The notes beneath the pieces are model-generated. The model ran no database searches and was not told where the DNA came from. It saw nothing but the letters and a program-made list of their open reading frames with translations. Shown piece by piece: positions 45,809 to 56,053 of a DNA stretch of 64,000 nucleotides (its first letter is position 1; every line of letters starts with the position of its first letter). The position numbers were made by a program, and so were the translations under genes. The stretch is from Ottelia alismoides (Eukaryota; Streptophyta; Magnoliopsida; Alismatales; Hydrocharitaceae). The stretch lies in the NCBI GenBank assembly GCA_037367405.1, contig JAZKJV010000152.1:310001-374000 (forward strand). Reading direction: 5' to 3'.

Positions 45809-46602
45809 CATAACCGTTCTTTGCTTTATTTTTTAAAAATTGTAAAGGCCCATGGGCTCTGTTACCATAAAAAGAACGACTGAAAAAAAGGGGGAAGGAG
45901 GTTGTGATCTATGGGTCCAATTGGGCCACAATGATTTCAATAAAAAGGAGGGAGCATGCGAAAGAAAGAGGAGCAACATTATTTTTAGGCCAAATTTGGG
46001 TTGTAGCGATTTAAAAAAGGGAGGAGAGAATTTTTTGATTGAGGAAAAATGCTATCGTACAAAAAAGACGTACGAAAAAGAAGAGGCAAAAAAAGAGAGG
46101 AAGACTTATTAAAAAAAATTATGAGATCATGGTTTTGTTTTTCCCGCTTCAATTCTTCTCCTAACTCTGTCGACGTCATCTATTTCTGACAAGTATGGGA
46201 GAAAATGGGGAGTATGTAGAGTTCTCATGTTCAGATTCAACCTCTACCATCGAGACTCATTCCAATTTAGGTTACTTGATGCAATACAGAGCACATGTTC
46301 TCTTAGGAGGAGACTCATTCAAGTTCAACTGACTCTGCACAGTACAGAGCGCACGTTCTCAGATGAGGAAACTCATTCCAGTTGAGGTGACTTTGCGTAG
46401 TACATAGCGTACGTCCTCTGACGAGGAAACTTAGTTCGATTCGGTTCCTCCTCACCAGCGTAACATGGGAAGCAACATCCTTAGCAGCCAACCAACCGAG
46501 TATGTGTTGAGTTGATATTGTCCATAGTGTCTTGTATTATGTGAGTGATGCTTTCTTTATATTTGTCCAAGCTGAGCATGCAATGCTCAACTTGAGGGAG
46601 AC

Positions 46603-47039
46603 TGTTAGAGTATGCATCCATAGGTAGGTAATTGGATCCTTCCAGGGTCCAATTACCATATCCACCTATGTTAGTTCGACATCTTCTATTAGTGGGATTT
46701 GTTATTATGATGGAGCTATATAAGAAGCTCTACACATTCTGTATTCATTGAGGTAGTTGAATAGAATATCCAACCTTAGAGATGTCTTCTCTCATGGTTT
46801 CATCCCTCTCCTTATGGAGCAAGGTTCCACGTAAAATCCCTATATGTAACATATTCTTTGTTCATTGTCTCTGATGATCATTGAGGTAGTTGAATAGAAT
46901 ATCCAACCTTAGAGATGTCTTCTCTCATGGTTTCATCCCTCTCCTTATGGAGCAAGGTTCCACGTAAAATCCCTATATGTAACATATTCTTTATTCATTG
47001 TCTCTGATGATTATCGCTTTTGCATTGTCGTTTTCCACA
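46603..47039 (+). repeat. 3' LTR of element G with internal tandem duplication
   Basis: TGTTAGAG...TTCCACA. A 133-bp unit beginning ATTGAGGTAGTTG occurs twice in a row (46747-46879, 46880-about 47010), differing by about one base. It includes the leader-proximal GTGGTTTCATC and GGTTCCACG words but not the TATA box. The 5' LTR has one copy. Confidence 0.88.
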
Positions 47040-47044
47040 CATAT

Positions 47045-47360
47045 GATAAGGGATATAGTTCCCTTCTTAAGTACCTCCGGCGTGACTATCCACAAGTCTA
47101 AGAAAAACAACTAAAACCAACGGAGAGGCCCGTTAGAGTGCTCAAATTGCCCACATACTTGAGTTCGTAAAAGATGCAATATCCAAATTCGACCTAATTT
47201 TTAGGCAGTTTCTTGTCATCAACGGTCAAGTAGGAAGAGAAAGCGATCGCCGACTTAATGACACTGCAAATCAATCTGTAATATCTTTAGCCGACCTTCC
47301 AAACAAATACTACCAATATTGTGATTACTGGGCAAAGATGATCATTGACTTACTGAAATA
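47045..47360 (+). pseudogene. unrecognised coding-like segment, left part
   Basis: From about 47151 a frame runs without stops to 47357: SAQIAHILEFVKDAISK, FDLIFRQFLVINGQ, DRRLNDTANQSVISLADLPN, KYYQYCDYWAKMIIDLLKY. The composition looks like a real globular helical protein and not low complexity. It stops where a hAT-like end begins at 47361. Across that element, 54917-54976 reads SHAEEFDAVLSLPLLALIE and then stop, which could be the continuation. I do not recognise the family. Stops upstream suggest a pseudogene, an exon or a captured fragment. Confidence 0.4.
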
Positions 47361-47499
47361 TAGAGGTGCGCATGGATTGGATTGGACCGGATTTTAGCTT
47401 TATCCATGTCCAATCTAACCTTGGTGGATTTTAAATTTTTTCGATTCAATCCAATCTATTAAATATCCAAATCTAATCTAGATTGGATCGGATTTTAAT

Positions 47500-49136
47500 A
47501 CTAACATATTGTCACTTTATAATCTACTTTCAAGTTTATAGCACACTTGTCGTTCCATTTGAATCATGATTCGAAAATTGATAATATGGATACAACAACA
47601 ACAAAGCCTTTTCCCACATTAAGTAGGGCCGGCTACATGGATTCTTTGCCTCCATTCAAATCTATCTTGGGTCATTCTTGGGCTTAGATGCAAATAACTA
47701 AGATCCATTCGGGTAGTCTTATTCCGACACTTCTTGGGCCTTCCTCGCCCTCTCTTAGTTGGCTCAACATCCCAAATCTGGCTTTTTCTAACTGGTGCAT
47801 CAGCCGACCTACTTTGCAAATGGACAACTCATCTTAAACAATTTTCTCTCATCTTATCCTCGATCGTAGCTACTTTGGCTTTCTTTCTGATCGCATCATT
47901 CCGAGTCTGATCTTTTCGTGTATGACACACATCTACCTTAGCATTTTCATTTCTACCACTGTCATTCTTTGCACGCGTCTGTGGTTCATAGGTTAACATT
48001 CAGATCTATAGAGCGTACCAGATCTTATGGCTGCTTTGTAATACTCTTTGATTTTTGAAGGAATTTTCTTATCACATAGAATAATAGAGGCTCCTCTCCA
48101 TTTTAACCAACTCGCATTTATTCTACGAGTAATATCTACGATTCTACATCGATAATCCCATCATGTCGCATGTGGGGGTTCATGTTGCAAAATATTATCC
48201 ATATTATTCAACATGGATACCATGGATAGATGTAAAAAAATAATATTTACTTGTAATGAATTTGATATGATCAATGGACTTAGGATTTACTTCCTAACTA
48301 AATGCATACAAATATAGAAAATAAATTTTAATGGAATGATAGAATAATAACATTTGGCGTCCATAAAAGCAATCATCACAATATTTCATTTAATACATTA
48401 TCAGGATTAATAGAGAAGGAAGATCAAAATCTAGGAGGTTTCAATATTGTGCCTCTTTGCTTTTATGTATCATTTGTTACCAGATAGTGGACATGGATAA
48501 TATTAGATGGATCAACATATGTATTATCATCAATTCAATGAATTCTTAATAGTATATAAACAAGCTCCAATGTTTTTCTTAGACATTGTCTAAAAACAAT
48601 CACAAAAATACTCTACTTAGTATAAACATGCGCAGGAGAAGGAGACGACGATGTACATCATATATGAGGGAGGGAGTTAATGTCATGCATGGGGGAGAGA
48701 GGCGGCGTCACATGTCAGAAGGGAGAAGGACAACATGATGATTGTGCATGTGAAAAAGTGGCGGCATGAAGCAAGAAGGCAGTGGCATCTTGTTTTGTAG
48801 GCATGGGGTGGGAGAGTTGGAAAAGTTGTTGAGTTCTCCTAGGAAAGGTCGGTTGTGCACTCGACGAGGAAGGGGTCCTTTCTCCTAGTTTGCTTTGATC
48901 CGGCACCACTGAAGTGGTGCATACGCTTTTGGGATTTTAGATAACGAGAGGCATTTTAATAGAAATTACATCTAAAACTTTCTCATCATTCACTGTTACT
49001 TATGTATGATGAGTAGACGACCTATAAGGAAACAAATCACCAACTTTCTTGTATATTGTGATGAAAAGATGATGTTTGCTAGGTCCGTGGATGCATCTAT
49101 GCATGTAAGGATCCCACATACACAAGATTTTAATAG
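47500..49136 (+). other. non-coding left part of the hAT-like element
   Basis: AT-rich with no long conserved frame. CTTGGGCCTTCCTCGCCC and TCCATTCAAATC near 47640-47760 look like a fragment of a repeat often seen with LINE 3' ends (the minus-strand frame has KRGRGRPKK). The remainder is unassigned. Confidence 0.4.
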
Positions 49137-49290
49137 ATGGCATTAAAGAGGGTTAGCCCGAAGAACATTGTGCAGGTGATGACTGATAAAGGCAACAACT
49201 TCAAGAATGCTGGTGAGATAATTATAAAATCCAAGAAGTACATGCACTTTTTGACCATGTGTGTTTATGCTTACCCTTTTTTAAAAGAGA
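49137..49290 (+). pseudogene. hAT transposase relic (DUF659-like), part 1
   Basis: Encodes KRVSPKNIVQVMTDKGNNFK, NAGEIIIKSKKYMHFLTMC, which matches the core of plant hAT transposases and DUF659 (KNVVQVVTDN.SNFK.AG..L....Y.WT.CAAH). The frame is cut by a LINE fragment and continues at about 50640. Non-functional. Confidence 0.65.
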
Positions 49291-49299
49291 AAAAAGGGT

Positions 49300-50635
49300 G
49301 CAGACCCAAGACTGGAGCTCATCGCAAATTTATTCCATTAGCAGACTAACACAGCAATACAAGCCCAACTCACGCCACACACGTATACAACCACAAGGCC
49401 AGTAGTTCCCAATAACCGCACAACACCCACTTACCGAAGTATCAACGCCCACTTACAACGCCTTACACCAAAATTACATGTTTTGCTATAAAACCATCAA
49501 CGCCCTGTAGTGGCCCAACACCCTCTCACAAGTGAAATGTCACCCTTTAAATATTTTCTCATTTCTAGCACACCATATGTCCCAGAGGATGACAAATGCG
49601 CTAGCTGTGTTGTCCTGAGAGCTACCACAGGCCGTCCTAATCGAACTCCAGTACGCCGCGCTGTCCACTGAGCGCAGCCACGACAATGCCACATGTTCCT
49701 ACACCACAACTGACGAACCCCAACGAAAGAAGAGATGTTCCTGGTCTTCCTGCTCAATATCGCATCTGTCGCACAGAGTTTTCCCCGATGTCCAGCAGTC
49801 TCGCCCTACGTGCCTTGGAAAGCAGTCGCCTACATCTTGCCAACCACCGGAAAACCTTGGTCCGTATAGGAATTCTGCTAGCCCAGATAATTCTGTAGTC
49901 CCATACATTCTCCTCCTGAGCCTCCCCCCGCTGCCTGGCGAACGCTCTACGCCTTCTTCACCGAGAAACTCCCCTCCTTCCAAACGAAATGGTCTCTGCC
50001 CTCGTTGGGGCCTCCCACATATGCTAGATCCCTTAAGAGGGCCACGACATCGTTGCATCTCTGGTCCGACAACGCAGAGGCGAAAGATGGGCACCAATAT
50101 CCCTCCGCCCAAACTTCATTCACTGTAGCATTCCTGTCCCCCGCAATAGTGGAAAGACGCGGTCACGCGAGTACCTCTCCCTGAGCGGACCCAATCTCGT
50201 CCAATCATCCAACCAAAATATAAAGTCGCATCCATCCCCCAGCACCGGCCTCACCATCCCCCCCAGCTCCGGCGAGCCGCTCATCAGACCCCTCCAAAGC
50301 GTCGACGGCCTCTTGCATGGCTCAATGCTCCACGAACTTCTGACCCCATAGATGCTCTGCATCATCCTACAAGCCAGGTCATCTGACTTTCTTCATATTC
50401 TCAAAGCCCACTTCGCCAGCATGGCCTTATTCATGAGCTCTAACATGTGAACCGCTAGGCCTCCCTCCTTCGACCTCGTCATCGTGTCCCAGCCCATCAG
50501 GTGCGCTCCCCCTCCATCCCGTCGCCCGTCAGATCAGAAGAAGTACTTCATCATCCCTTCCAACTTCTTCCGCACCCCCACAGGCATCAACCTCCTTGAG
50601 AAGAAAAAAATCGGGATGTGGTTGTTCTTGAAGTA
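49300..50635 (-). mobile_element. 5'-truncated L1 LINE fragment inserted in the hAT transposase
   Basis: The minus strand carries L1 ORF2 C-terminal sequence: HLMGWDTMTRSKEGGLAV, LMNKAMLAKWAL (frames shifting), FIFWLDDWTRLGPLRERY and the zinc motif CDRCDIEQEDQEHLFF. The RT core is absent, as expected for a 5'-truncated insertion. The hAT transposase frame continues on both sides, which gives the order of events. Confidence 0.75.
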
Positions 50636-51360
50636 TTTTAGGAAGCGAAAGACCATCATGAATGTGGTTGATCAGGCACGACCAATCATGGTGTTCATTT
50701 AAACTATTCCAGAGTTCTAGCATTAATGAGGAGTATGTGTGAGGGTGACATCACGAGGTCCAGAATTGCCAAATTTGTAACCAATTATGTAGCATTGCGA
50801 AACTCAACAAAGGAAGGTGGTGTTGAAGATGCGTTGTTCAGGGGAGTGGTTTGAGATCCCTTAGGTGCGTGTGAATCAAGGTAGAAGAGTAAAAACTTTG
50901 ATCACCAATGGGAATTTTTAAAAAGATGTTACCCATGCAATACAGATCATGGAACCGATTGTGTCAATTTTGAGGATAACAGTTGGTGACAAAAAGCCGA
51001 CCATGGGGGTCATCTACGAGGTCATGTGGATAATGAGTGAGAAGGTAGAGGAAAGTGTTGGAAAATGGTTCAAAATATGGTTGGCATCGTAGATTACTAC
51101 CAGAGGATCTGACCCTCTTCATCAAGTGTGATTTGTAATATAATGTAATTATATGGTAATGCTGTCATGAGTCGAATTCTCGTGAACAAAGCTTCATCGT
51201 TTTTTATAGATTAATGTATTTTTTAACATATTATCTAAATCCGAGGTACTACTACAAGCATATCCTCGACACTCATCCTCATAATGATTGCCCAAGTTGC
51301 GGTGGAGAAGCTGATGAAATCAAAAGACAAAAAAAGCTGCATGACCAGTAATGTTGTCGC
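50636..51360 (+). pseudogene. hAT transposase relic, part 2
   Basis: Degenerate frames read DITRSRIAKFVTNYVALRNS (family: DI.RP..TRFATNF..L.S), VVKVTHAIQIMEPI-like words around 50925 and VTVGDKKPTMGVIYEVMW, the well-known middle of hAT/DUF659 proteins. Many stops. A further CPSCGGEADEIKRQKK stretch near 51290 may be its tail. Confidence 0.6.
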
Positions 51361-52176
51361 TGACTCACTATTATCTTTTTATAAATAAAATATTTTAGGG
51401 AGGTAGATATAACCCTCCAGCTGGGGAGCATGCCTATCATTTAAAACAGACTTGAAATTGAATTTATTTGTTAGATTATACTTACAGTCAAAATCTACAC
51501 TTTTTTTTAAAATATGAATAAAAAACATATATCAATTTCAAAAAGAAAGGAATTCAAGTAATGCTTATTTATTCTTAGATGAGTGTGGTACATCTAAGTA
51601 TGTAGTTCATCCTTGGAATAAGGTTGCTACCTGTAATAAAAAAGGTAAGAAGCAAGATGGCCAAGAAAAACAAATGAACTTACTAGACGACTATCCCAAA
51701 TCTATTTTATTATAATGGAGATTATACGAGTGACATCACGTTTGAGGACAAATGGTATCGTGTGAGTAAGACGACATTGTGCGAGACGAGCATGGGCATT
51801 GTGGGGGAGGGGTGGTGGCGTTGTGCTGGAGGACAACATTATGGTGGAGGGGGCAACGACTAAATGGACTGAGACGGAGAGGGAATTATGAGGAACATTA
51901 TTTGTCAAGAGTGAAATGATAGGGATGGGGAACTATGAGGGGAATAACTGATTGTGGTTCACAACTTTACAAGTTACAACCATATTTCATTTTTTTGAGA
52001 TTTAACAGTTGGCTTTCACGAGAGAAGAGAGGGTGACGACAAAAGGACTTGTATGCAAGATTGATATGAAAAAAACTTGAATGGCATTGATTTTGGCCTT
52101 ACGAAAAATTGAGAATGTACGCAAATAGATATTGTATATATGTATGTATGCATGTATATATGTATGTAAAAATATC
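51361..52176. other. non-coding right part of the hAT-like element, with TATG microsatellite
   Basis: AT-rich. A purine-rich patch at 51740-51900 gives short shadow ORFs. A variable GTATATATGTATG array at about 52130-52168 leads to the F insertion site ATATC. Confidence 0.55.
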
Positions 52177-52490
52177 TGTTAGAGTATATGGTTGTGCGCC
52201 TATTGAGTTGTAACAGGGTAAATGGATCCTGGAGAAGATCCATTTACCCCATGCAGTGTTTAGTCCCACATCATCCAACGGTGGGACTTAGAGGCTCTAG
52301 AGAGGCTATATAAGGAGCCCCAGACCTCCTGTACTCATTGAGAAAGTCAATAGACAAACACGCCCCTTTGAGGGCTTCTCCCGTGGTTTCATCCCGCTCC
52401 TCACGGAGTAGGGTTCCACGTAAAATCCCGCTGTTCTTTATTCTTATTTATCTTTTCCATGTTTACGCTTCCGCTTCCGATTTTCTAACA
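52177..52490 (+). repeat. 5' LTR of element F
   Basis: TGTTAGAG...TCTAACA, 314 bp. Contains an inverted repeat AATGGATCCTGGAG/GATCCATT, GGCTATATAAGGAGCCCCAG as TATA region, and GTGGTTTCATCCCGCTCC. Confidence 0.96.
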
Positions 52491-52599
52491 TGGTATCAGA
52501 GCGGGTCGATTCTCGAGGTTTCCATGTTTATTTTTCGAGATTCGATGTTGATGTATTTTTGTACTGTTCAAAGTTCATATTATATTCGAGAGGCTTTGT

Positions 52600-53200
52600 G
52601 TTTGAGGTTCTTTAGAACCCTAGATCTGTCCCTGTTCGCATACATCTCTCTCATCCCCACGCAGCGTCGATTGCGCAGGGGAGGAGCATCCCCACGCAAG
52701 TCGACATCAGCGTGCTCAAGGAGCCACCAAGTCGCATCCCCGTGCTCTCTCTCCCAGCCGCGGCTCTCTCTCCCGAGATCACTGCAAGGCCGGCTACTTC
52801 TCAAAGCCCAGGCAACCCAACGCGCTGGCGGCGCCCCGATTCGGTCATCGAAGCTCCAGTCTCTCGGTTCTTCCAGGCACAAGGCGGCGTGCACCTCCAT
52901 CAGGCGATCTTCCCCTCCAGTTCTCGCGGCGGCAACATCAACTCCATCAAATCGCCTCTCCAGGTCGCGTGTAGCGGCTTCTCCCCATGCGCGACTTCTC
53001 CCCAAATGCGCAGGCGGCGCGCGATGTCGAAGATGACCCTGCGCAACACAGGCGAGCCAGGCGCAAGCCCTAGCAGAATCCATATCCATCACGGCGCCCG
53101 CGCGAGCCGATCCCAGCCACAGCCCCCTGTCGATGGCGGCGCACGTTTGGAAGAAACCCCAGGAGGGGGCAGCGCTAATGGGTTCCCGTGTAGGGAACCC
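52600..53200 (+). other. GC-rich cargo block of element F between two hairpins
   Basis: Starts after GGTTCTTTAGAACCCTAG (52598-52615) and ends in perfect 8-bp arms GGGTTCCC/GGGAACCC separated by 5 bases (53180-53200). The enclosed block is strongly GC-rich with CAGGCG words. It has long open frames on both strands (for example minus 52580-53527), as GC-rich DNA often does. No domain recognised. Confidence 0.6.
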
Positions 53201-53289
53201 TATAAAGGAGCGGCGAGCCGATCCTTCAGGCGGCGGCGTCGGGTTGAACCCTCCAAAGGGGGGAGGCGGCGGCATTTGAGCGAGGTTTC

Positions 53290-53740
53290 CAATAGTGGGA
53301 AACCCTAAATGGGATTCGGCGTTTAAAAAAAAATGCGGCGTTATTTGCTTGTAACGGCCCAAGTATGTCAATAGTTGTAAAAAAAAAGAGGTGAAGCCAA
53401 AGGAGGATGAAAAGAAAATACGGGGGGCTGTTTCAGAATTAAAAAAAAAAGAGAGAGAGATTTCAAAAAAAAAAGAGAAAAAAAAATTCGAAAAAATAGG
53501 CGCGTACATGGAAAAAGCCGTACGCATTTCAAAAAAAAAATAATTTTGCGAAGCAAAAGCCGAAAAAAAATGAACGGCTTTAAAAAAAAATTTTGCAAAA
53601 AAAAAGAGAAGACAGCTTTAAAAAAAAATTGAAAAGCCGCAAGTATGGTTTATTTTATCCCCATCATTGTTGTCTTCTCCCAACTTGGTCGACGTCCATG
53701 TTTTTCCGACAAGTATGGGAGAAAGGGGGAGTATATGTAG
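53290..53740 (+). other. A-rich block and internal purine tract of element F
   Basis: After AACGGCCCAAG come many runs of 6-10 A broken by GAGAGAG and GCCGTACG words, then AACTTGGTCGACGTCC and GACAAGTATGGGAGAAAGGG near 53710. The last is as good a polypurine tract as the one at 54380. Equivalent blocks are in C, D, G and H; J keeps only the A-rich part. Confidence 0.7.
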
Positions 53741-54395
53741 AGTCACAGGTCATCTCAGATATCTTCTCCAGTTCCAGATTGCAGATTCTCCAGACCAGCC
53801 GATTTTCAGACTCTACGGTTTTCAGATGAAGATTTCATGAGCAAGTTTCCAGACTCGACGTTCAGATTCCGGGTCCCAGTTTGATGCGCAGTTGTTCAGA
53901 CTCGACGATTGTCTTCCGAGTCTCCAGTTTCAGACACGCACAAGTGTGCGGTCATTGTCAGATGTGCATATGTTGCCATCATCATTGTCAGAGGTCCCCA
54001 TCATTCTTCTAGTTGTCAGGCCAGAGTTTTCATGTGAGCCATAGGGACTCCAGAGTAGATGACCATTCCCTATGCCATATGTTGGCAAGGGTTTTCATGT
54101 GGTATCATAGGTACACCAGAGCAGTGCACCATTCTCTGAGCCAGATGGGAGAGACTCAGTTCTCCGACGAGGAGACATAAGGCGCAGTTTCAGACTCGAC
54201 GGTCAGTTTCCGAGTCTTCAGTTGACTCACACTCCAGCCCGTTCGTCCTCCTCACCTGCACGGCATGAGAAGCAACGTCCTCGACTGCAGCAATGTGCGC
54301 GTTGGGTTGATATTGTCCGTAGTGTCTTGTAGCGTTGAGTTTCTTTCTGTTTGTTTGTCCAAGCTGAGCATTGCATGCTCCAGCTTGAGGGGGAG

Positions 54396-54709
54396 TGTTA
54401 GAGTATATGGTTGTGCGCCTATTGAGTTGTAACAGGGTAAATGGATCCTGGAGAAGATCCATTTACCCCATGCAGTGTTTAGTCCCACATCGTCCAACGG
54501 TGGGACTTAGAGGCTCTGGAGAGGCTATATAAGGAGCCCCAGACCTCCTGTACTCATTGAGAAAGTCAATAGACAAACACGCCCCTTTGAGGGCTTCTCC
54601 CGTGGTTTCATCCCGCTCCTCACGGAGTAGGGTTCCACGTAAAATCCCGCTGTTCTTTATTCTTATTTATCTTTTCCATGTTTACGCTTCCGCTTCCGAT
54701 TTTCTAACA
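54396..54709 (+). repeat. 3' LTR of element F
   Basis: 314 bp, identical to the 5' LTR except for two A-to-G differences (CATCGTCC for CATCATCC, CTCTGGAG for CTCTAGAG). Confidence 0.96.
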
Positions 54710-54915
54710 ATATCTAGGTGTGTGTATATGTATGTTAACGGATTAACTGATTGGATCAGATCTTTCGGTAATGATCCGATCTAATCCATACTTCAACAAT
54801 TTTGAAAAATTTCAATCAGATTCGATCCATTAGAATGATAAAAACAAACTAATACAATCTAATAACATTAGATTGGATCAGATTACATATTTTATCCGAT
54901 CCATATGCACCCCTA

Positions 54916-55000
54916 ATCTCATGCAGAAGAATTTGATGCCGTGCTCTCACTCCCTCTTTTAGCCTTGATAGAATAAGAACATAGATCTCAAATTCAGAGA
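54916..55000 (+). pseudogene. unrecognised coding-like segment, right part
   Basis: Reads SHAEEFDAVLSLPLLALIE then TAA (54917-54976). It may continue the segment that ends at 47357 across the hAT-like element. Too short to assign. Confidence 0.3.
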
Positions 55001-55078
55001 AACAACAAACATGCATCTCGGTTATTCTCCTTTTTCTTTTTCGTACAACTTTTTGTACGACTACCTTTTTTTAATCCT

Positions 55079-55094
55079 CTCTCTCTCTCTCTCC
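55079..55094. repeat. CT microsatellite in element J
   Basis: A short run of eight CT units in the A-rich block (GA on the element's sense strand). Element F has GAGAGAGA at the same relative place. Confidence 0.85.
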
Positions 55095-55324
55095 TTTTCA
55101 AGTCAATTCACCTTTTTTATTTTTACGGCCTTTCCTTTTTTTGTCGCTCGAAAACTCGTTGCCTATTTTTTTATGGAATCATGCCTTTTTCTGTGGCCCA
55201 CTTACTAGCCTCTGCCCTTGTTTTTTGTAGAAGAGAACATAGGGCCCGTTGGGTTAATAGAAAGATAAGAGAGGGAAGGGGGGGCCTATTTGTTAGGGGT
55301 ATCAACCACCTTTTTTCACATTAT

Positions 55325-55945
55325 GGTTCCCCACATGGGAGAACCCAACGCTACCGCCTCAGAGTTGCAAGTAGTTACCGCCATCGCCACAAATGTACAA
55401 CTGCTGTCGCCTCTTGGTTTCTGCATCACCATCGCCTCTTCTGGTCTTGCTGCAAGGGTGTGGTATGCTCATTTTGCACGTTCAAGGATGTGGTTTTTGA
55501 GGAGACAAAGTCATCTGGAGAGGGCTTGCATGAGGACAACGACTCACACGAGGAGATCAACGTTTCCATGAGGCAATGCGCACGAGGATGATTCCATATC
55601 GCGCATCCTGTGGTGTATTTGGGTGTCGAGGATAACACATGGGGCTTGTCTTCGCCAACATCTTCTTCTTTGAGAGGTTTTGTGCACGAGAAGATTGTGC
55701 ATCCTTCTTCTCGATCTTGTAATTGATGAGGAGGTTCTGGCTATGGGCGGTCTTGCGCATTCATATCATGAGATGCAGGCATGGGGGTTGCGCTTGCACA
55801 CCACCTGCACACGAGGATGTTATAGGGCTGGAGTCGTGGCCTGAACTGTGTGGAGGTGCGTCCTGGAGATGGACACATGGGATTGGCGATGCCCACATGA
55901 AATGCACCATAATCGAAGTTTCCAAAATTAGGGTTTCATGAACCT
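55325..55945 (-). other. cargo block of element J
   Basis: GC-moderate DNA between the two conserved hairpins. It has repeated CTCGTGTG/CACACGAG and TTGCGC words and no recognised protein. Shorter than the block of C and similar in size to that of F. Confidence 0.5.
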
Positions 55946-56053
55946 TAGAACACAACTCGAACTCTTACAAATCTTAAACAATAGATGAACATGAACATAA
56001 TAATATTTAAGAATTAAAATCGAATTCTTCAAACCTTAAAATCGATGATACCA

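Larger units (their letters stand above)
44430..47039 (+). mobile_element. non-autonomous copia-type LTR element G
   Basis: A complete + strand element. LTRs are 44430-44732 and 46603-47039 (the latter enlarged by a 133-bp tandem duplication). The perfect 5-bp target duplication CATAT flanks it (44425-44429, 47040-47044). Primer site TGATATCAGATCG and purine tract CAACTTGAGGGAGAC. No gag or pol. It holds leader AACCC hairpins, a cargo block, GGGTTCC/GGGAACCC arms at 45789-45808, GGCCCATGGGC at 45848, an A-rich block and GACAAGTATGGGAGAAAATGGGGAG near 46189. Confidence 0.92.
52177..54709 (+). mobile_element. non-autonomous copia-type LTR element F, recent insertion
   Basis: A complete + strand element of 2533 bp. 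The two 314-bp LTRs (52177-52490, 54396-54709) differ at only two positions. The perfect target duplication ATATC flanks it (52172-52176, 54710-54714). Primer site TGGTATCAGAGCGGG begins at 52491 and the purine tract CAGCTTGAGGGGGAG ends at 54395. No gag or pol. It is the best reference copy of the C/D/F/G/H/J family. Confidence 0.96.
47361..54915. mobile_element. degenerate hAT-type transposon containing F and a LINE fragment
   Basis: The left end reads TAGAGGTGCGCATGGATTGG. The right end, read inward, is TAGGGGTGCATATGGATCGG, so 18 of the first 22 bases match. Both ends carry arrays of GGATTGGAT/ATCCGATC words. Between them lies a hAT-like transposase relic. Subtracting F (2.5 kb) and the LINE (1.3 kb) leaves about 3.7 kb, a usual size for an autonomous hAT element. 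No 8-bp target duplication was found, so the pairing of the ends is inference. Confidence 0.5.

Noticed and set aside
47600..47820. Minus-strand KRGRGRPKK frame as an AT-hook protein
   Set aside because: A short isolated frame with this motif is common in plant LINE 3' regions; no start or neighbouring coding support.
52580..53527. 315-residue minus-strand ORF in element F
   Set aside because: It crosses the GC-rich cargo, the hairpin and the A-rich block in a pol-less element; no recognised domain, and opposite-strand ORFs overlap it. Treated as compositional.
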